DNA of 64,000 nucleotides from Novosphingobium sp. ERN07. Its GTDB lineage: Bacteria > Pseudomonadota > Alphaproteobacteria > Sphingomonadales > Sphingomonadaceae. The stretch lies in NCBI RefSeq assembly GCF_012641335.1, contig NZ_JABAID010000009.1:62001-126000 (forward strand), given 5' to 3'. Below are positions 10,472-19,267 of this stretch, one piece after another (positions within the stretch are counted from its first letter, which is position 1; each line of letters begins with the position of its first letter). Under the pieces are notes generated by a model. It searched no databases. It was given only the letters and a program-made list of their open reading frames with translations, and was not told the origin of the DNA. Both the position numbers and the translations under genes were made by a program.

Positions 10472-11779
10472 TCAATCGGGTATTTCGTTGTTGAGCCTCA
10501 GGACTTCGCCCGCCAGATAGAGCGAACCGGCGATGAGCACGTCGCCGTCGCTCGGCAGGGCGGCCAGCGCCTCGGGCACGGTGCCGAAGCTGCGGACGGG
10601 CAGGCCGGTGAAAGGCGCGAAGTCTTCGGGGCGGTGCGCTTCATGCCCCGGTGCAGGAACGACGGAGAGCGAGAGCGCGCGGTCTGCCAACGGTGCGAGG
10701 ATCGCGGAAGGATCCTTGTTCGCCAGCATTCCCATGATCAGATGCACCGGCGGTTGCGATGCCAGATGGCGCGCGATGGCGTGGCCCGCGTCGGGGTTGT
10801 GGCCACCATCCAGCCACACGGTGCGCGTGCCCGCAAGGTCGGTCAGCGGCCCAGCTCCAAGCCGCTGCAATCGCGCAGGCCAGCGCGCCGCGACGATGCC
10901 ATTGCGCATCGCTTCAGGGGATATCGCCAAGGCCGACTGGTGCCGGATCATCGCCACGGCCAGCGCCGCATTCTCGGCCTGATGCTCCCCCGGCAGAGCG
11001 GGGAGGGGAAGCGTCAGGGTGCCCGTTGCATCATTGTATTGGATGGTATCCGATATCTGCGCATTCCAGTCCCGTTCACGCATCATCAGTGGCGCGCCGA
11101 TCCGCCTTGCGGTTTGGGCAACCGAATCGGCGGCGACCTGAGGATAGGCCATCGTCACCAGTGGTACGCCGGGCTTGGCGATGCTTGCCTTCTCAAAGGC
11201 GATGCGAGCGAGCGGCTCTGTCGGTACGCCCTCTTCCGGGGCCAGCAGAAACGCCTCATGGTCCAGCCCCAGCGTGGCTATGCCGCAGACGGCTGCCGTG
11301 GGCATGACGTTGGTCGCATCCAGTCTACCGCCCAGTCCCGTTTCGAGCACGCAAGCATCTGCCGGGGTGCGCGCATAGGCAAGGAACGTGGCGACGGTCG
11401 TTACCTCGAAGAAGCTCGGCTCAAGCCCTTCGCCAGCATCAAGCACTTCCTTCAGCAATGATGCGAGAAGCTCGTCTGCGATCAGCTCTCCCGAGATGCG
11501 GATGCGTTCATTGTATCGCACCAAATGCGGCTTCGTGGCGGAATGGACCGTAAGGCCCTGCGCTTCCAGAATGTAGCGCAGGTAGGTGCAAGTCGAACCT
11601 TTGCCGTTCGTCCCGGCGACATGGAAGACAGGAGGGAGTTGGTCCTGCGGGTTGCCGAGACGCGCGCAGAGTTCTCGCACGGTGTCGAGACCCAGGCGCC
11701 CGGATGGAAGCGACAGCGCGCCGAGGCGATCAAGCTGGGCCTGAACATCGGCATTTTCCGATATTGCGAAGTCCTTCAA
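10472..11779 (-). CDS. folC: bifunctional folylpolyglutamate/dihydrofolate synthase FolC
   Basis: 435-aa ATP-dependent ligase adding glutamate to dihydropteroate or folates. Seen: GTNGKGST (about residues 55-62), SATKPHLVRYNERIRI, FFEVTTVATFLAYA, ETGLGGRLDATNV and, in the C-terminal domain, DGGHNPDAGHAIA. The start is TTG 11779 with a very strong GGAGGGG site four bases upstream, which decides it over internal codons. It is the last gene of the trpB-X-trpA-accD-folC run. Confidence 0.95.
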   Translation of the reverse strand: MKDFAISENADVQAQLDRLGALSLPSGRLGLDTVRELCARLGNPQDQLPPVFHVAGTNGKGSTCTYLRYILEAQGLTVHSATKPHLVRYNERIRISGELIADELLASLLKEVLDAGEGLEPSFFEVTTVATFLAYARTPADACVLETGLGGRLDATNVMPTAAVCGIATLGLDHEAFLLAPEEGVPTEPLARIAFEKASIAKPGVPLVTMAYPQVAADSVAQTARRIGAPLMMRERDWNAQISDTIQYNDATGTLTLPLPALPGEHQAENAALAVAMIRHQSALAISPEAMRNGIVAARWPARLQRLGAGPLTDLAGTRTVWLDGGHNPDAGHAIARHLASQPPVHLIMGMLANKDPSAILAPLADRALSLSVVPAPGHEAHRPEDFAPFTGLPVRSFGTVPEALAALPSDGDVLIAGSLYLAGEVLRLNNEIPD

Positions 11780-11792
11780 GGAACCCCTCCGT

Positions 11793-11845
11793 CATTGGCT
11801 TTGCCAATGCCACCTCCCCATTTGCACTTCGTGAAAACGGGGAGG
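11793..11845. repeat. two small palindromes between folC and accD
   Basis: CATTGGC-TTT-GCCAATG (11793-11809) is a perfect 7-bp dyad with a three-base loop. CCTCCCC (11813-11819) pairs with GGGGAGG (11839-11845). Both lie in the 108-bp gap between accD and folC and may form stem-loops in the transcript ahead of folC. Confidence 0.55.
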
Positions 11846-11887
11846 ATTTCTGCCTGATCCTCTCGCGAAGCGGGTGGTGGAAGGGCG

Positions 11888-12739
11888 TTAAGCCGCCGCC
11901 TTCGCCGCCATCAGATAGTCAATGATTTGCGCCAGCGTGCCTTTCAGATCGCGGCGGTGGGTCACCATATCGACCATGCCGTGCGCGTGGAGATACTCCG
12001 CACGCTGGAAGCCTTCGGGCAGCTTTTCGCGGATCGTGTCCTGAATCACGCGCTGTCCGGCAAAGCCGATGAGTGCGCCGGGTTCGGCAATTTGGACGTC
12101 GCCCAGCATGGCATAGCTGGCGGTGACGCCGCCGGTGGTGGGATCTGTCAGGACCACGATATAGGGCAGCCCCGCCGCGTGCAGGCGGGCAATCGCCACT
12201 GTGGAGCGCGGCATCTGCATCAGGCTGAGAATGCCTTCCTGCATGCGCGCGCCGCCCGCAGCGGTGACTGCAACGTAGGGGCACTTCTCGCGCACCGCAC
12301 GCTCACATCCGGCGACGAAGGCATTGCCCACGGCCATGCCCATCGATCCGCCCATGAACGCGAATTCCTGCACCCCCACAACGGCCTTCTGGCCCTCGAT
12401 CTTGCCGAATGCGTTGGTCAGTGCATCGGCATGAGGGTTGCTTGCGCGCGCGGCTTTCAGGCGGTCGACATACTTCTTGCTGTCGCGGAACTTGAGCGGG
12501 TCTTCCTTGACCTTGGGCGCGGGCAGAAGTTCGTAGCCCGCGTCAAGCAACTGGTCGAGCCGCGCATCGGCGCCGATGCGGCCGTGATGGTCGCAATGCG
12601 GGCAGACCGAGAGGTTGTCCTCATACTCCTTCGTGAACAGCATCTCGCTGCACGAAGGGCACTTGATCCAAAGGTTGTCCGGCGTGTCCCGCTTCGGCGT
12701 GAAGGGGAGGGCGTTGCGGACCTTGTTGAGCCAGCTCAT
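11888..12739 (-). CDS. accD: acetyl-CoA carboxylase carboxyltransferase subunit beta
   Basis: 283-aa beta subunit that, with AccA, transfers the carboxyl group from carboxybiotin to acetyl-CoA, giving malonyl-CoA for fatty-acid synthesis. An N-terminal zinc ribbon is visible with Cys27, Cys30, Cys46 and Cys49 (KCPSC and [10 protein letters not shown]). The crotonase-like fold follows, with [29 protein letters not shown] and [14 protein letters not shown]. The ATG overlaps the trpA stop by 4 bp, indicating translational coupling. The trpA-accD-folC order is common in alphaproteobacteria. Confidence 0.96.
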   Translation of the reverse strand: MSWLNKVRNALPFTPKRDTPDNLWIKCPSCSEMLFTKEYEDNLSVCPHCDHHGRIGADARLDQLLDAGYELLPAPKVKEDPLKFRDSKKYVDRLKAARASNPHADALTNAFGKIEGQKAVVGVQEFAFMGGSMGMAVGNAFVAGCERAVREKCPYVAVTAAGGARMQEGILSLMQMPRSTVAIARLHAAGLPYIVVLTDPTTGGVTASYAMLGDVQIAEPGALIGFAGQRVIQDTIREKLPEGFQRAEYLHAHGMVDMVTHRRDLKGTLAQIIDYLMAAKAAA

Positions 12740-13536
12740 GCGATTTCCTTGCGGGCAGAGTGGACGGCAGCGGCAAGCGCGGCGGTGAGTTCTTTCACCG
12801 GCCCTGCGGCATCCGCGCCATGCTTTGCGACGAGATCGATGAAGGCCGAACCGACGACGACGCCATCGGCAACCTTGGCGATGGCCCCGGCCTGTTCGGG
12901 CGTGCGCACACCGAAGCCAACCGCGACCGGGATCGTCGCGGAAGCCTTGATTCGCGCCACCGCCTCGTCGATCGAAGCCTGCGCCGCTTGCTGCATACCG
13001 GTGATCCCGGCGACCGAGACGTAATAAAGAAAGCCCGATGAGCCTTCGAGCACCGCAGGGAGGCGCGCATGGTCGGTCGTCGGCGTGGCGAGGCGGATCA
13101 GCGAAACGCCCGCATCGCGCAGCGCAGGGCCGAGTTCGGGGTCTTCCTCAGGCGGAATGTCCACGCAGATCACGCCATCGACGCCCGCCTTCACGCATTC
13201 GGCGGCGTACCAGTCCGCCCCGCGAATGGTCATCGGATTGGCATAGCCCATCAACACCAGCGGCACTTCGGGATGGCGCGCGCGAAATGCGGCGGCGATG
13301 CGGAAGATATCAGCCGTGGTGGTGCCCGCACCCAGCGCACGCAGGTTGGCAAGCTGGATCGCCGGGCCATCGGCCATCGGATCGGTGAAGGGCATCCCCA
13401 GCTCGATCACGTCCGCACCGCCTTCGACGAGCGCGTCGAGGATCGACGCCGTCGCATCGGGCGTGGGGTCGCCACCGGTGACGAAGGTGACGAGGGCAGG
13501 GCTGCCCTTGGCGAAGGCGTTTGAGAGGCGGGTCAC
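12736..13536 (-). CDS. trpA: tryptophan synthase alpha chain
   Basis: 266-aa TIM-barrel subunit that cleaves indole-3-glycerol phosphate to indole and glyceraldehyde-3-phosphate. The catalytic acids Glu45 ([11 protein letters not shown]) and Asp56 (MADGPAIQ) are present, and MGYANP and the phosphate site GFGVRTPEQ are readable. Two GTG starts compete: 13560, which overlaps the upstream membrane-protein gene by 14 bp, and 13536, giving [11 protein letters not shown] as in other alphaproteobacterial TrpA proteins and a 10-bp gap. The latter is used here. It couples to accD by a 4-bp overlap. Confidence 0.94.
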   Translation of the reverse strand: MTRLSNAFAKGSPALVTFVTGGDPTPDATASILDALVEGGADVIELGMPFTDPMADGPAIQLANLRALGAGTTTADIFRIAAAFRARHPEVPLVLMGYANPMTIRGADWYAAECVKAGVDGVICVDIPPEEDPELGPALRDAGVSLIRLATPTTDHARLPAVLEGSSGFLYYVSVAGITGMQQAAQASIDEAVARIKASATIPVAVGFGVRTPEQAGAIAKVADGVVVGSAFIDLVAKHGADAAGPVKELTAALAAAVHSARKEIA

Positions 13537-13546
13537 CGAATGTAAC

Positions 13547-14005
13547 TCATTTTCCAGCACGTATCCATTTGAGCAAAAAGTGTAGCGCCAAAATGGCGGT
13601 AGGTATTCCTATAAGAAAGGAAACGAAGTAGGCCCAATCGCCCTCGCTCCATCCGCAGTCATAATAGCAATACTCATCATCTTTGAGGTAGAGCCAACTA
13701 TAGATTGTCCAACCGGGCAGCCAGATTAGGATCAATGCTGTGGTAAGTCGGCCTTCTTTGGTCTCAAGAAAATCCTCAAATAACATTCTGGCAAGGCTGA
13801 ACTCGTCGACTGAACGGTAGCCCATCTTGCCGCCGCCAATTGCAGCGGCAATTATCATCAAACCCCAACCGGCACCACGCGGGGAAAACTGGTGGTCGGT
13901 AATGGAATTTATCAGATAGAGAGCCCCACCTTCCATAGCCAAAACTGCCCCGGCGAAAATGGCAGCGAACAGCAATGCCATACTCAGCCGGGCGACCAAT
14001 ATCAC
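13547..14005 (-). CDS. small polytopic membrane protein inserted between trpB and trpA
   Basis: 152-aa unrecognised protein. GTG 14003-14005 overlaps the trpB stop (GTGA) and has GGGGG seven to eight bases upstream, so translation is probably coupled to trpB. Hydrophobic stretches lie at about residues 7-27, 45-62, 88-108 and 126-147. The loop before the last one is acidic with two cysteines ([19 protein letters not shown]). The DNA is visibly more AT-rich than trpA or trpB, suggesting later arrival. The open frame extends upstream to 14245, but that part is antisense-frame noise within trpB. No link to tryptophan synthesis is known to me. Confidence 0.75.
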   Translation of the reverse strand: MILVARLSMALLFAAIFAGAVLAMEGGALYLINSITDHQFSPRGAGWGLMIIAAAIGGGKMGYRSVDEFSLARMLFEDFLETKEGRLTTALILIWLPGWTIYSWLYLKDDEYCYYDCGWSEGDWAYFVSFLIGIPTAILALHFLLKWIRAGK

Positions 14006-15216
14006 AACGAAACCCCCAGATGCTCCGCGACGGAGAAGATGTCCTTGTCGCCACGCCCGCACAGGTTGGCGAGGATGATCTGGTCTTTGCCCATCGTTGG
14101 TGCGACCTTCTTCACCGCTGCAATGGCGTGGGCGGGCTCCAATGCGGGGATGATGCCTTCGGTGCGGCAGAGCAACTGGAAGCCGTCCAGAGCCTCCTTG
14201 TCGGTCACCGAGGTGTAATCGACGCGGCCGATTTCCTTGAGCCACGAATGTTCAGGTCCGATGCCGGGGTAATCGAGGCCAGCGCTGATCGAGTGGCCTT
14301 CGAGGATTTGGCCGTCATCGTCCTGCAGCAGATAGGTCTTGTTGCCGTGGAGGATGCCGGGACGTCCGCCTGCAAGCGACGCCGCGTGCTCCTTGTCCAG
14401 CCCGTGCCCTGCCGCTTCCACGCCGAGCATCCTCACGCTTTCATCATCAAGGAACGGGTGGAACAGGCCGATGGCATTGCTGCCGCCGCCGATGGCTGCC
14501 ACCAGCAGATCGGGCAGGCGACCGATGCGGCTGAGCATCTGCGCGCGCGCTTCCTTGCCGATCACGCTCTGGAAATCGCGCACGAGTTCCGGGTAGGGGT
14601 GCGGGCCTGCGGCGGTGCCGATGATGTAGAACGTGTTGTGCACGTTGGCGACCCAATCGCGCAGCGCCTCGTTCATCGCATCTTTCAGTGTACCAGCGCC
14701 CGCCGTGACGGGCACGACCTCGGCGCCGAGCAGCTTCATGCGGAACACGTTTGGCTTCTGCCGCTCAACATCGGTCGCGCCCATGAAGATCACGCAGGGC
14801 AGGCCAAAACGCGCGCAGACGGTGGCGGTGGCCACACCGTGCTGGCCCGCGCCGGTTTCCGCGATGATCCGCGTCTTGCCCATGCGCATGGCCAGCAGGA
14901 TCTGGCCGATGCAATTGTTGATCTTGTGCGCACCGGTGTGGTTCAGTTCATCACGCTTGAACCAGACCTGCGCGCCGCCCAGTTCCTCGGTCAGTCGAGG
15001 CGCGAAATAGAGCGGGCTGGGGCGGCCAACATAGTGCTCCAGCAGATCGTCGAATTCGGCCTGAAATGCCGGGTCAGCCTTGGCTTTGCGGTATTCGGCT
15101 TCCAGATCGAGGATCAGCGGCATCAGCGTTTCGGCAACATAGCGCCCACCGAACTGGCCGAAGTGGCCACGATCGTCAGGCTGGTTGCGGAAGCTGTTTG
15201 GAGTCTGCGCGTTCAT
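14002..15216 (-). CDS. trpB: tryptophan synthase beta chain
   Basis: 404-aa PLP enzyme condensing indole with serine to make tryptophan. The PLP lysine is Lys98 in [11 protein letters not shown]; the phosphate loop [10 protein letters not shown] and the conserved [13 protein letters not shown] are present. The frame runs to 15333, but ATG 15216 (MNAQTPNSF) matches the family length. It leads a tightly packed run on this strand: trpB, a membrane protein, trpA, accD, folC. trpF lies about 0.9 kb upstream, separated by a gene on the other strand, so this unit must have its own promoter within 15217-15420. Confidence 0.96.
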   Translation of the reverse strand: MNAQTPNSFRNQPDDRGHFGQFGGRYVAETLMPLILDLEAEYRKAKADPAFQAEFDDLLEHYVGRPSPLYFAPRLTEELGGAQVWFKRDELNHTGAHKINNCIGQILLAMRMGKTRIIAETGAGQHGVATATVCARFGLPCVIFMGATDVERQKPNVFRMKLLGAEVVPVTAGAGTLKDAMNEALRDWVANVHNTFYIIGTAAGPHPYPELVRDFQSVIGKEARAQMLSRIGRLPDLLVAAIGGGSNAIGLFHPFLDDESVRMLGVEAAGHGLDKEHAASLAGGRPGILHGNKTYLLQDDDGQILEGHSISAGLDYPGIGPEHSWLKEIGRVDYTSVTDKEALDGFQLLCRTEGIIPALEPAHAIAAVKKVAPTMGKDQIILANLCGRGDKDIFSVAEHLGVSL

Positions 15217-15368
15217 AGCGCCGCGCTTGGCAGAGGGCGCGGCGCTTGTCCAGATTTGCAAAGTGCCAGCCTTTGGGGCAGGGGGGCGATGCTGCATTGC
15301 GGAAACCTGCATGCGCCGTTCATCTTGCGGCAATCTCGCGCAGTCTAGATCGGCTTTGCAACGTCGTG

Positions 15369-15397
15369 AAGGCGGCTCCGAAAGGGGTCGCCTTTTT
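15369..15397 (+). terminator. terminator-like hairpin with T tract, no obvious upstream gene
   Basis: AAGGCGGCTCC, loop GAAA, then GGGGTCGCCTT form a stem with one mismatch, followed by TTTTT on the + strand. The only gene just upstream on + is none: trpB runs the other way. It may end a short RNA made antisense to the trpB leader, or insulate the next gene. The rest of 15217-15592 (376 bp without a gene) holds a TATAAT at 15402-15407 lacking a clear -35, and the dyad listed next. Confidence 0.45.
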
Positions 15398-15431
15398 GCG
15401 TTATAATAATGACCAAATAAATCTCACAAGT

Positions 15432-15448
15432 AACTAACTTTGTTAGTT
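15432..15448. promoter_or_regulatory. 7-bp perfect dyad upstream of outer-membrane-like gene
   Basis: AACTAAC-TTT-GTTAGTT is a perfect inverted repeat in an AT-rich stretch about 145 bp before the start at 15593. The size suits a repressor or activator site, but no regulator is known. Confidence 0.35.
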
Positions 15449-15592
15449 TGGCTAATGTTGCAGCTATGTCACATTTTTGTAGTGATATGCTTGTGCAGTG
15501 ATTTTCGTCATTGTCACCGCGTTGGCGCGAACCTACCTGACGCCCTGCCCACTTCGCAAAGAAGGGGCCAAAAAAGTCAGGAGTACAATAAT

Positions 15593-16054
15593 ATGCGTCT
15601 GGTTCTTATCTCGCTCGCCGCTTCGCTCGTTGCGGCTACCCCGGCTCTTGCCAACGAAGCCCGCGTCGAAGCCCGTGGCGGCATCGTGTGGAACAGCACC
15701 GACAGCGAAGAAATCGCTGGTGTGGCTGCTGGCTACGATTTCGATCTGGGTGAAACCGCATTCGCCGGTGGCGAAGTTTCGGCTGACAAGCTGCTGACCG
15801 ATGGTACCAAGGTTACCTTCGGCTTTGCAGCACGCGCTGGCGCGAAGATCGGTGAAGCCGGCAAGCTCTATGGCATCGGCGGCTACAACACCGAAAACTG
15901 CGACGGTTGCGAAGGCGCATGGTCGCTCGGCGCTGGCTATCAGCACTCGTTCGGGAAGTTCTACGCTAAGGCTGAATACCGCCACTTCTTCCCGGACAAC
16001 GCGCTGTTCACCGACACCGATGCTGCCATCATTGGCCTCGGCGTGAAGTTCTGA
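15593..16054 (+). CDS. small outer-membrane beta-barrel-like protein
   Basis: 153-aa exported protein. A signal peptide (MRLVLISLAASLVAATPALA, about 1-20) is followed by alternating polar/hydrophobic strands with many Gly and aromatic residues (GVAAGYDFDLGETAF, FGFAARAGAKIG, SLGAGYQHSFGKFYAKAEYRHFF). It ends in a terminal Phe (IIGLGVKF), the usual recognition signal for the barrel-assembly machine. A Cys pair (NCDGCEG) lies in a loop. It resembles small OmpA/OmpW-like porin-family proteins; function unknown. A GGAG site lies 10 bases before the ATG. It splits trpF from trpB. Confidence 0.8.
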   Translation: MRLVLISLAASLVAATPALANEARVEARGGIVWNSTDSEEIAGVAAGYDFDLGETAFAGGEVSADKLLTDGTKVTFGFAARAGAKIGEAGKLYGIGGYNTENCDGCEGAWSLGAGYQHSFGKFYAKAEYRHFFPDNALFTDTDAAIIGLGVKF

Positions 16055-16089
16055 TTGATCGCGTCTCCAAACACGATCGGAACTGATGG

Positions 16090-16123
16090 CGGGCGGCTTC
16101 CTTCGGGAGGTCGCCCGTTTTCG
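16090..16123. terminator. terminator between convergent genes
   Basis: CGGGCGGCTTCC and GGAGGTCGCCCG pair around TTCG with one bulge, followed by TTTTCG on +. It sits between the outer-membrane-like gene and trpF and probably serves the former. Confidence 0.65.
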
Positions 16124-16130
16124 TTTGAAG

Positions 16131-16775
16131 TCAGGCGTTGCGCGCGTTGAAGCAGAAGGTGCGGATGCGGTCGGCATTTTTCACGCCCGGCCCGATTTCC
16201 ACGCCCGAAGATACATCTACCAGAGCGGCTCCCGTGCTACGCGCGGCATCTGCGACGTTTTCCGGTGCAAGTCCGCCAGCAAGGCCCCAGCCCAATGGGC
16301 CTTTGTAGGACCGAAGCAGCGTCCAGTCGAAAGCCAGCCCCAGTCCGCCGGGCAGGGCAGCACCTTTGGGCGTCTTGGCATCGAACAGCAGGAAATCGGC
16401 GGCGGTGGCATAAGCATCGGCCTTGGCGACATCCCTTGGACTTGCAACGGATATGACCTTCCACACCGGTTTGCCAAAACGTGCGCGCAATGCTGCGACG
16501 CGCGCCGGATCTTCCTTGCCGTGAAGCTGGATCGCATCAAGCCGGGCTGCCACAATGGCATCGGCCAAAAAGGCATCGTCGGCATCGACGAAGACACCGA
16601 CCCGCGTGAGTCGACCTTCGGCCTGCTCTGCGAGTGCTGGTGCATCATCCAGCTTCAGAAAACGCGGTGAGGGGGGGAAGAAATTGAACCCGACATGGGT
16701 CGCCTGTGCGCGAATCGTGGCATCGAGCGCATCGGGGGTGGTGACCCCGCAGATCTTGATCATCGGTCCGGGCAT
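16131..16775 (-). CDS. trpF: phosphoribosylanthranilate isomerase
   Basis: 214-aa TIM barrel that isomerises phosphoribosyl-anthranilate in tryptophan synthesis. The catalytic Cys9 lies in IKICGVT, the acid Asp in FLLFDAKTP, and the phosphate sites in GWGLAGGLAPENV and VDVSSGVE. Two ATGs are possible: 16775 (MPGPMIK), which begins right after a perfect 13-bp hairpin, and 16763 (MIKICG). Neither has a strong ribosome site. It is followed on the same strand only by the antisense of the outer-membrane-like gene, so it is separate from trpB. Confidence 0.94.
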   Translation of the reverse strand: MPGPMIKICGVTTPDALDATIRAQATHVGFNFFPPSPRFLKLDDAPALAEQAEGRLTRVGVFVDADDAFLADAIVAARLDAIQLHGKEDPARVAALRARFGKPVWKVISVASPRDVAKADAYATAADFLLFDAKTPKGAALPGGLGLAFDWTLLRSYKGPLGWGLAGGLAPENVADAARSTGAALVDVSSGVEIGPGVKNADRIRTFCFNARNA

Positions 16776-16776
16776 A

Positions 16777-16804
16777 GGCGGCGCGTTACGGGTAACGCGC
16801 CGCC
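16777..16804. promoter_or_regulatory. 13-bp perfect hairpin abutting the trpF start
   Basis: GGCGGCGCGTTAC (16777-16789) and GTAACGCGCCGCC (16792-16804) are exact complements separated by two bases. On the minus strand this covers about -2 to -29 relative to the first trpF ATG, where the ribosome site should lie. No T tract follows, so a simple terminator for the SIMPL gene is less likely than a translation-modulating or spacer element. Confidence 0.6.
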
Positions 16805-16819
16805 CCTGTCAATCAAGGC

Positions 16820-17572
16820 TCAAGGGGCCAGTTCGTAGCTGACGTTAACCGTCACGGTCATTTCCAGCTCGCCAGCAGCAACCGGCGAGGACTTAGGCGC
16901 AGAGGCCATCTCTGCCCGCGCGAAGAGGACCGGGGGCTGCGGCGGTGCCCAACCGGCGTTTTCGCTGATCGAAAGAATGCGCACCACGCGCAGGCCTGCA
17001 GCCTTTGCATAGAGGTCTGCCCGCGCGCGCGCCTTTTTCATCGCTTCGATCCGCGCCTCATCAAGCGCGCCATCGGGCGAATCGATCTGGAAGGCGGGGC
17101 CGTTCACCTGATTGGCCCCTGCCGCAACCAGCGTATCGATCACCTTGCCATACTGGTCGAGCTTGCGCTGACGAACTGAAACCTGGTTGCTGGCCTGATA
17201 ACCGATGATTACCGGGTCGCCCTGTTCATAGGAACCATCGGGCAGGCGCTTGGGCTGGCCATAGACCGGATTGACCGAAAGATTGCTGGTCTGGATATCG
17301 CGTTCGGCAATGCCAGCCTTGCGCAGCGCTGCGATCACCGAAGTCATGCGCTGCGCGTTCTCGGTCAGCGCTTCGCCTGCGGTCTTGCCTTGCGTAGTGA
17401 CGCCGGCGGTGAACACGGCAAGGTCTGGCGTGCGTGCCGATTTGCCTTCTGCGGCGATGTTCAGCAGCGTATTTCCTGCGCTGACGACCGGACCGTTCGA
17501 CATGACCTGGGCCTGCGCTGCAAGAGGAACGAGGGCCGCTGCCGCGGCGGCGAAAAGGAACATGCGCTTCAT
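16820..17572 (-). CDS. SIMPL-domain (DUF541) periplasmic protein
   Basis: 250-aa exported protein with a signal peptide (MKRMFLFAAAAAALVPLAAQA, cleaved about residue 22). The SIMPL/DUF541 domain shows ISAEG-type opening LLNIAAEGKSARTPDLAVF, GVTTQGKTAGEALTENAQRM, IQTSNLSVNPVYG and a C-terminal MTVTVNVSYEL. Family members are periplasmic or outer-membrane-associated with stress roles that are not settled. It lies upstream of trpF on the same strand. Confidence 0.88.
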   Translation of the reverse strand: MKRMFLFAAAAAALVPLAAQAQVMSNGPVVSAGNTLLNIAAEGKSARTPDLAVFTAGVTTQGKTAGEALTENAQRMTSVIAALRKAGIAERDIQTSNLSVNPVYGQPKRLPDGSYEQGDPVIIGYQASNQVSVRQRKLDQYGKVIDTLVAAGANQVNGPAFQIDSPDGALDEARIEAMKKARARADLYAKAAGLRVVRILSISENAGWAPPQPPVLFARAEMASAPKSSPVAAGELEMTVTVNVSYELAP

Positions 17573-17641
17573 GTGGGGTATCTCCCGTAAGTGCTATTGC
17601 CGCCGATCTGGGCGCAGAGACGTTACAGGGCGATGAACCGT

Positions 17642-18145
17642 TCAGCGCAGGCTTCGTTCCAGCACGGCCATGCGGTAACGATTGCCGTCACCATAGGGGA
17701 AGGGGCGCATCTTGCCCGTGCGGGCATAGCCGCGCCGTTCGTAGTATGCGATCAGGTCGGTCCGCGCGTCGATCACGGTCATTTCCATGATAGTGGCCCC
17801 AAAGGCCTCGACCGCAAGGTCTTCGGCATCGGCGATCAATGCGCGGCCAAGCCCTTCCGCCTGAAGGTCTGGATCGACGCATAGCATTCCGAGATAGGCC
17901 CGACTGGCACCCAGATTGCGAATGGTGACCGTACCAGCCAGCTTCCCGTCGATCCGCGCCACAAGAACACGCGCATCTGCATCCCCAATAGCATCTGCGA
18001 TTTCGGCGTCGCTGGTGCGCTCGTCGTCGAGCAAGTCTGCTTCGTGCGTCCAGCCCCGTTTCGCGCTTTCGCCGCGATAGGCGCGTTCGACGAGCGCCCT
18101 TAATGCTGGTACATCGCCAGCCTCGGCAAGCCGGAAGCGGATCAT
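17642..18145 (-). CDS. GNAT-family N-acetyltransferase
   Basis: 167-aa acetyl-CoA-dependent acyltransferase fold. The pattern runs from RLAEAGDVPALRALVERAY through strand 4 YLGMLCVDPDLQAEGLGRALIADAE, which holds the Q/R-x-x-G-x-G/A CoA-binding signature (QAEGLG), to the C-terminal YYERRGYARTG. Acceptor unknown. It begins 4 bp after the pyrF stop and is probably co-transcribed with pyrF and the LapA-domain gene. Confidence 0.85.
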   Translation of the reverse strand: MIRFRLAEAGDVPALRALVERAYRGESAKRGWTHEADLLDDERTSDAEIADAIGDADARVLVARIDGKLAGTVTIRNLGASRAYLGMLCVDPDLQAEGLGRALIADAEDLAVEAFGATIMEMTVIDARTDLIAYYERRGYARTGKMRPFPYGDGNRYRMAVLERSLR

Positions 18146-18149
18146 CGGA

Positions 18150-18824
18150 TCAGAGCGTGCCTTCGATTGCGCGGGCAGCGGCCACCGGGTCTTCCGCGCG
18201 GGTTATTGGGCGACCGATGACGAGGACGCTGGCCCCGGCATCACGGGCGGCGCGGGGGGTGACAGACCGCTTCTGATCGCCCAGCTTGCCGTCGGCGGGG
18301 CGCAGGCCGGGCACTACGAAGTAGCCGTTCTTCCAGCGTTTGTGGATCGCACCCACTTCATGTCCCGAACAGACGATGCCGTCCAGCCCGGCTTCCTGCG
18401 CCAGATCGGCAAGGCGGAGTGCCTGATCATGGGCGGAACCGCCCACGCCCATCGCGCCCATATCGGCATCGTCAAGGCTGGTAAGGACGGTAACCGCAAC
18501 GACCTTGCAATGTTCGCCCGCAGCAGCCTTGGCATCTTCCATCATCGCGCGTCCGCCCGATGCGTGGACGGTGACGATGGCAGGTTCCAGCACGTGGATG
18601 GACTGCATCGCGCCCGCCACCGTGTTCGGAATGTCGTGCAGTTTCAGGTCGAGGAAAATCGGCAGGCCTGCCTTGGCCACTTCATGCACGCCGTGGTGTC
18701 CGTGCGCGCAAAAGAACTCCAGCCCCAGCTTCAGCCCACCGACGTGACCCTTCACCTTTTGGGCAAGGGCAATCGCTGCGTCGAGGCGCGGCAGGTCGAG
18801 GGCAAGGTAGATCGGGTTGCTCAC
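18150..18824 (-). CDS. pyrF: orotidine 5'-phosphate decarboxylase
   Basis: 224-aa enzyme of the last step of UMP synthesis. The Lys/Asp catalytic tetrad region is visible as FLDLKLHDIPNTV, with LALDLP at the start and the phosphate site VVPGLRPADGKLGDQKR near residue 180. The start is GTG 18824, overlapping the stop of the LapA-domain gene by 4 bp (GTGA). The open frame upstream of it belongs to a different gene's frame and is not coding. Confidence 0.95.
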   Translation of the reverse strand: MSNPIYLALDLPRLDAAIALAQKVKGHVGGLKLGLEFFCAHGHHGVHEVAKAGLPIFLDLKLHDIPNTVAGAMQSIHVLEPAIVTVHASGGRAMMEDAKAAAGEHCKVVAVTVLTSLDDADMGAMGVGGSAHDQALRLADLAQEAGLDGIVCSGHEVGAIHKRWKNGYFVVPGLRPADGKLGDQKRSVTPRAARDAGASVLVIGRPITRAEDPVAAARAIEGTL

Positions 18825-19129
18825 GGGGTCTCGCTCTTGGTTTCCGCAGTTTGCGCGGCTTCGAGGTTGGTGGAGGTCAGCGATGGGGCCGTTTTCGCGG
18901 TCAACTGCGTTTCCAGATTGGCGATCCGTCGCAGCAACCGCCAGCGCGTGGCGCGATAGAGCAGCCATGTGGGAACAAGGCCTAGCAGGAACGCCAGAAT
19001 AACCAGCGCGGGCAGCCGTGTTTCCAGCAGCAGGCCTTCCCAGATACGCACTTCGACAGGGTGCCAGTTGGCGGCGGTGAAGGCGGCCAGCAATGCAATG
19101 ACGAGAACCCAGAAAATCGTGCGCAGCAT
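18821..19129 (-). CDS. LapA-domain (DUF1049) inner-membrane protein
   Basis: 102-aa protein with two membrane helices (IFWVLVIALLAAFTAAN, residues about 4-21; ALVILAFLLGLVPTWLLY, about 40-58) linked by WHPVEVRIWEGLLLETRLP, the LapA/DUF1049 pattern. It ends in a Thr/Glu/Lys tail with a short coiled segment. E. coli LapA takes part in lipopolysaccharide assembly control; here that is by analogy only. ATG 19129 is chosen for its AAAGG site seven bases upstream. In many alphaproteobacteria this gene lies near ihfB and trpF; ihfB is not present here. Confidence 0.85.
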   Translation of the reverse strand: MLRTIFWVLVIALLAAFTAANWHPVEVRIWEGLLLETRLPALVILAFLLGLVPTWLLYRATRWRLLRRIANLETQLTAKTAPSLTSTNLEAAQTAETKSETP

Positions 19130-19267
19130 TGTCATGCCTTTCGCTCCGTAAGCCACCCGTCCTGCGGCGATGCTTAAGGCAGGTTGGCCTGCTTGGCGAG
19201 TCCCCCCGCGCTTTGCGATGTCCCGCATCATGCACCCCTGCGCAGGCAGGGGCGCAAGTGGTGTGGA

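Noticed and set aside
13975..15348. 457-aa open frame on + across trpB
   Set aside because: Antisense of trpB; no motifs and Arg/Ala-rich noise composition.
15402..15407. TATAAT as a complete promoter for the outer-membrane-like gene
   Set aside because: No acceptable -35 at 16-18 bp, and it is about 185 bp from the ATG; left as a note only.
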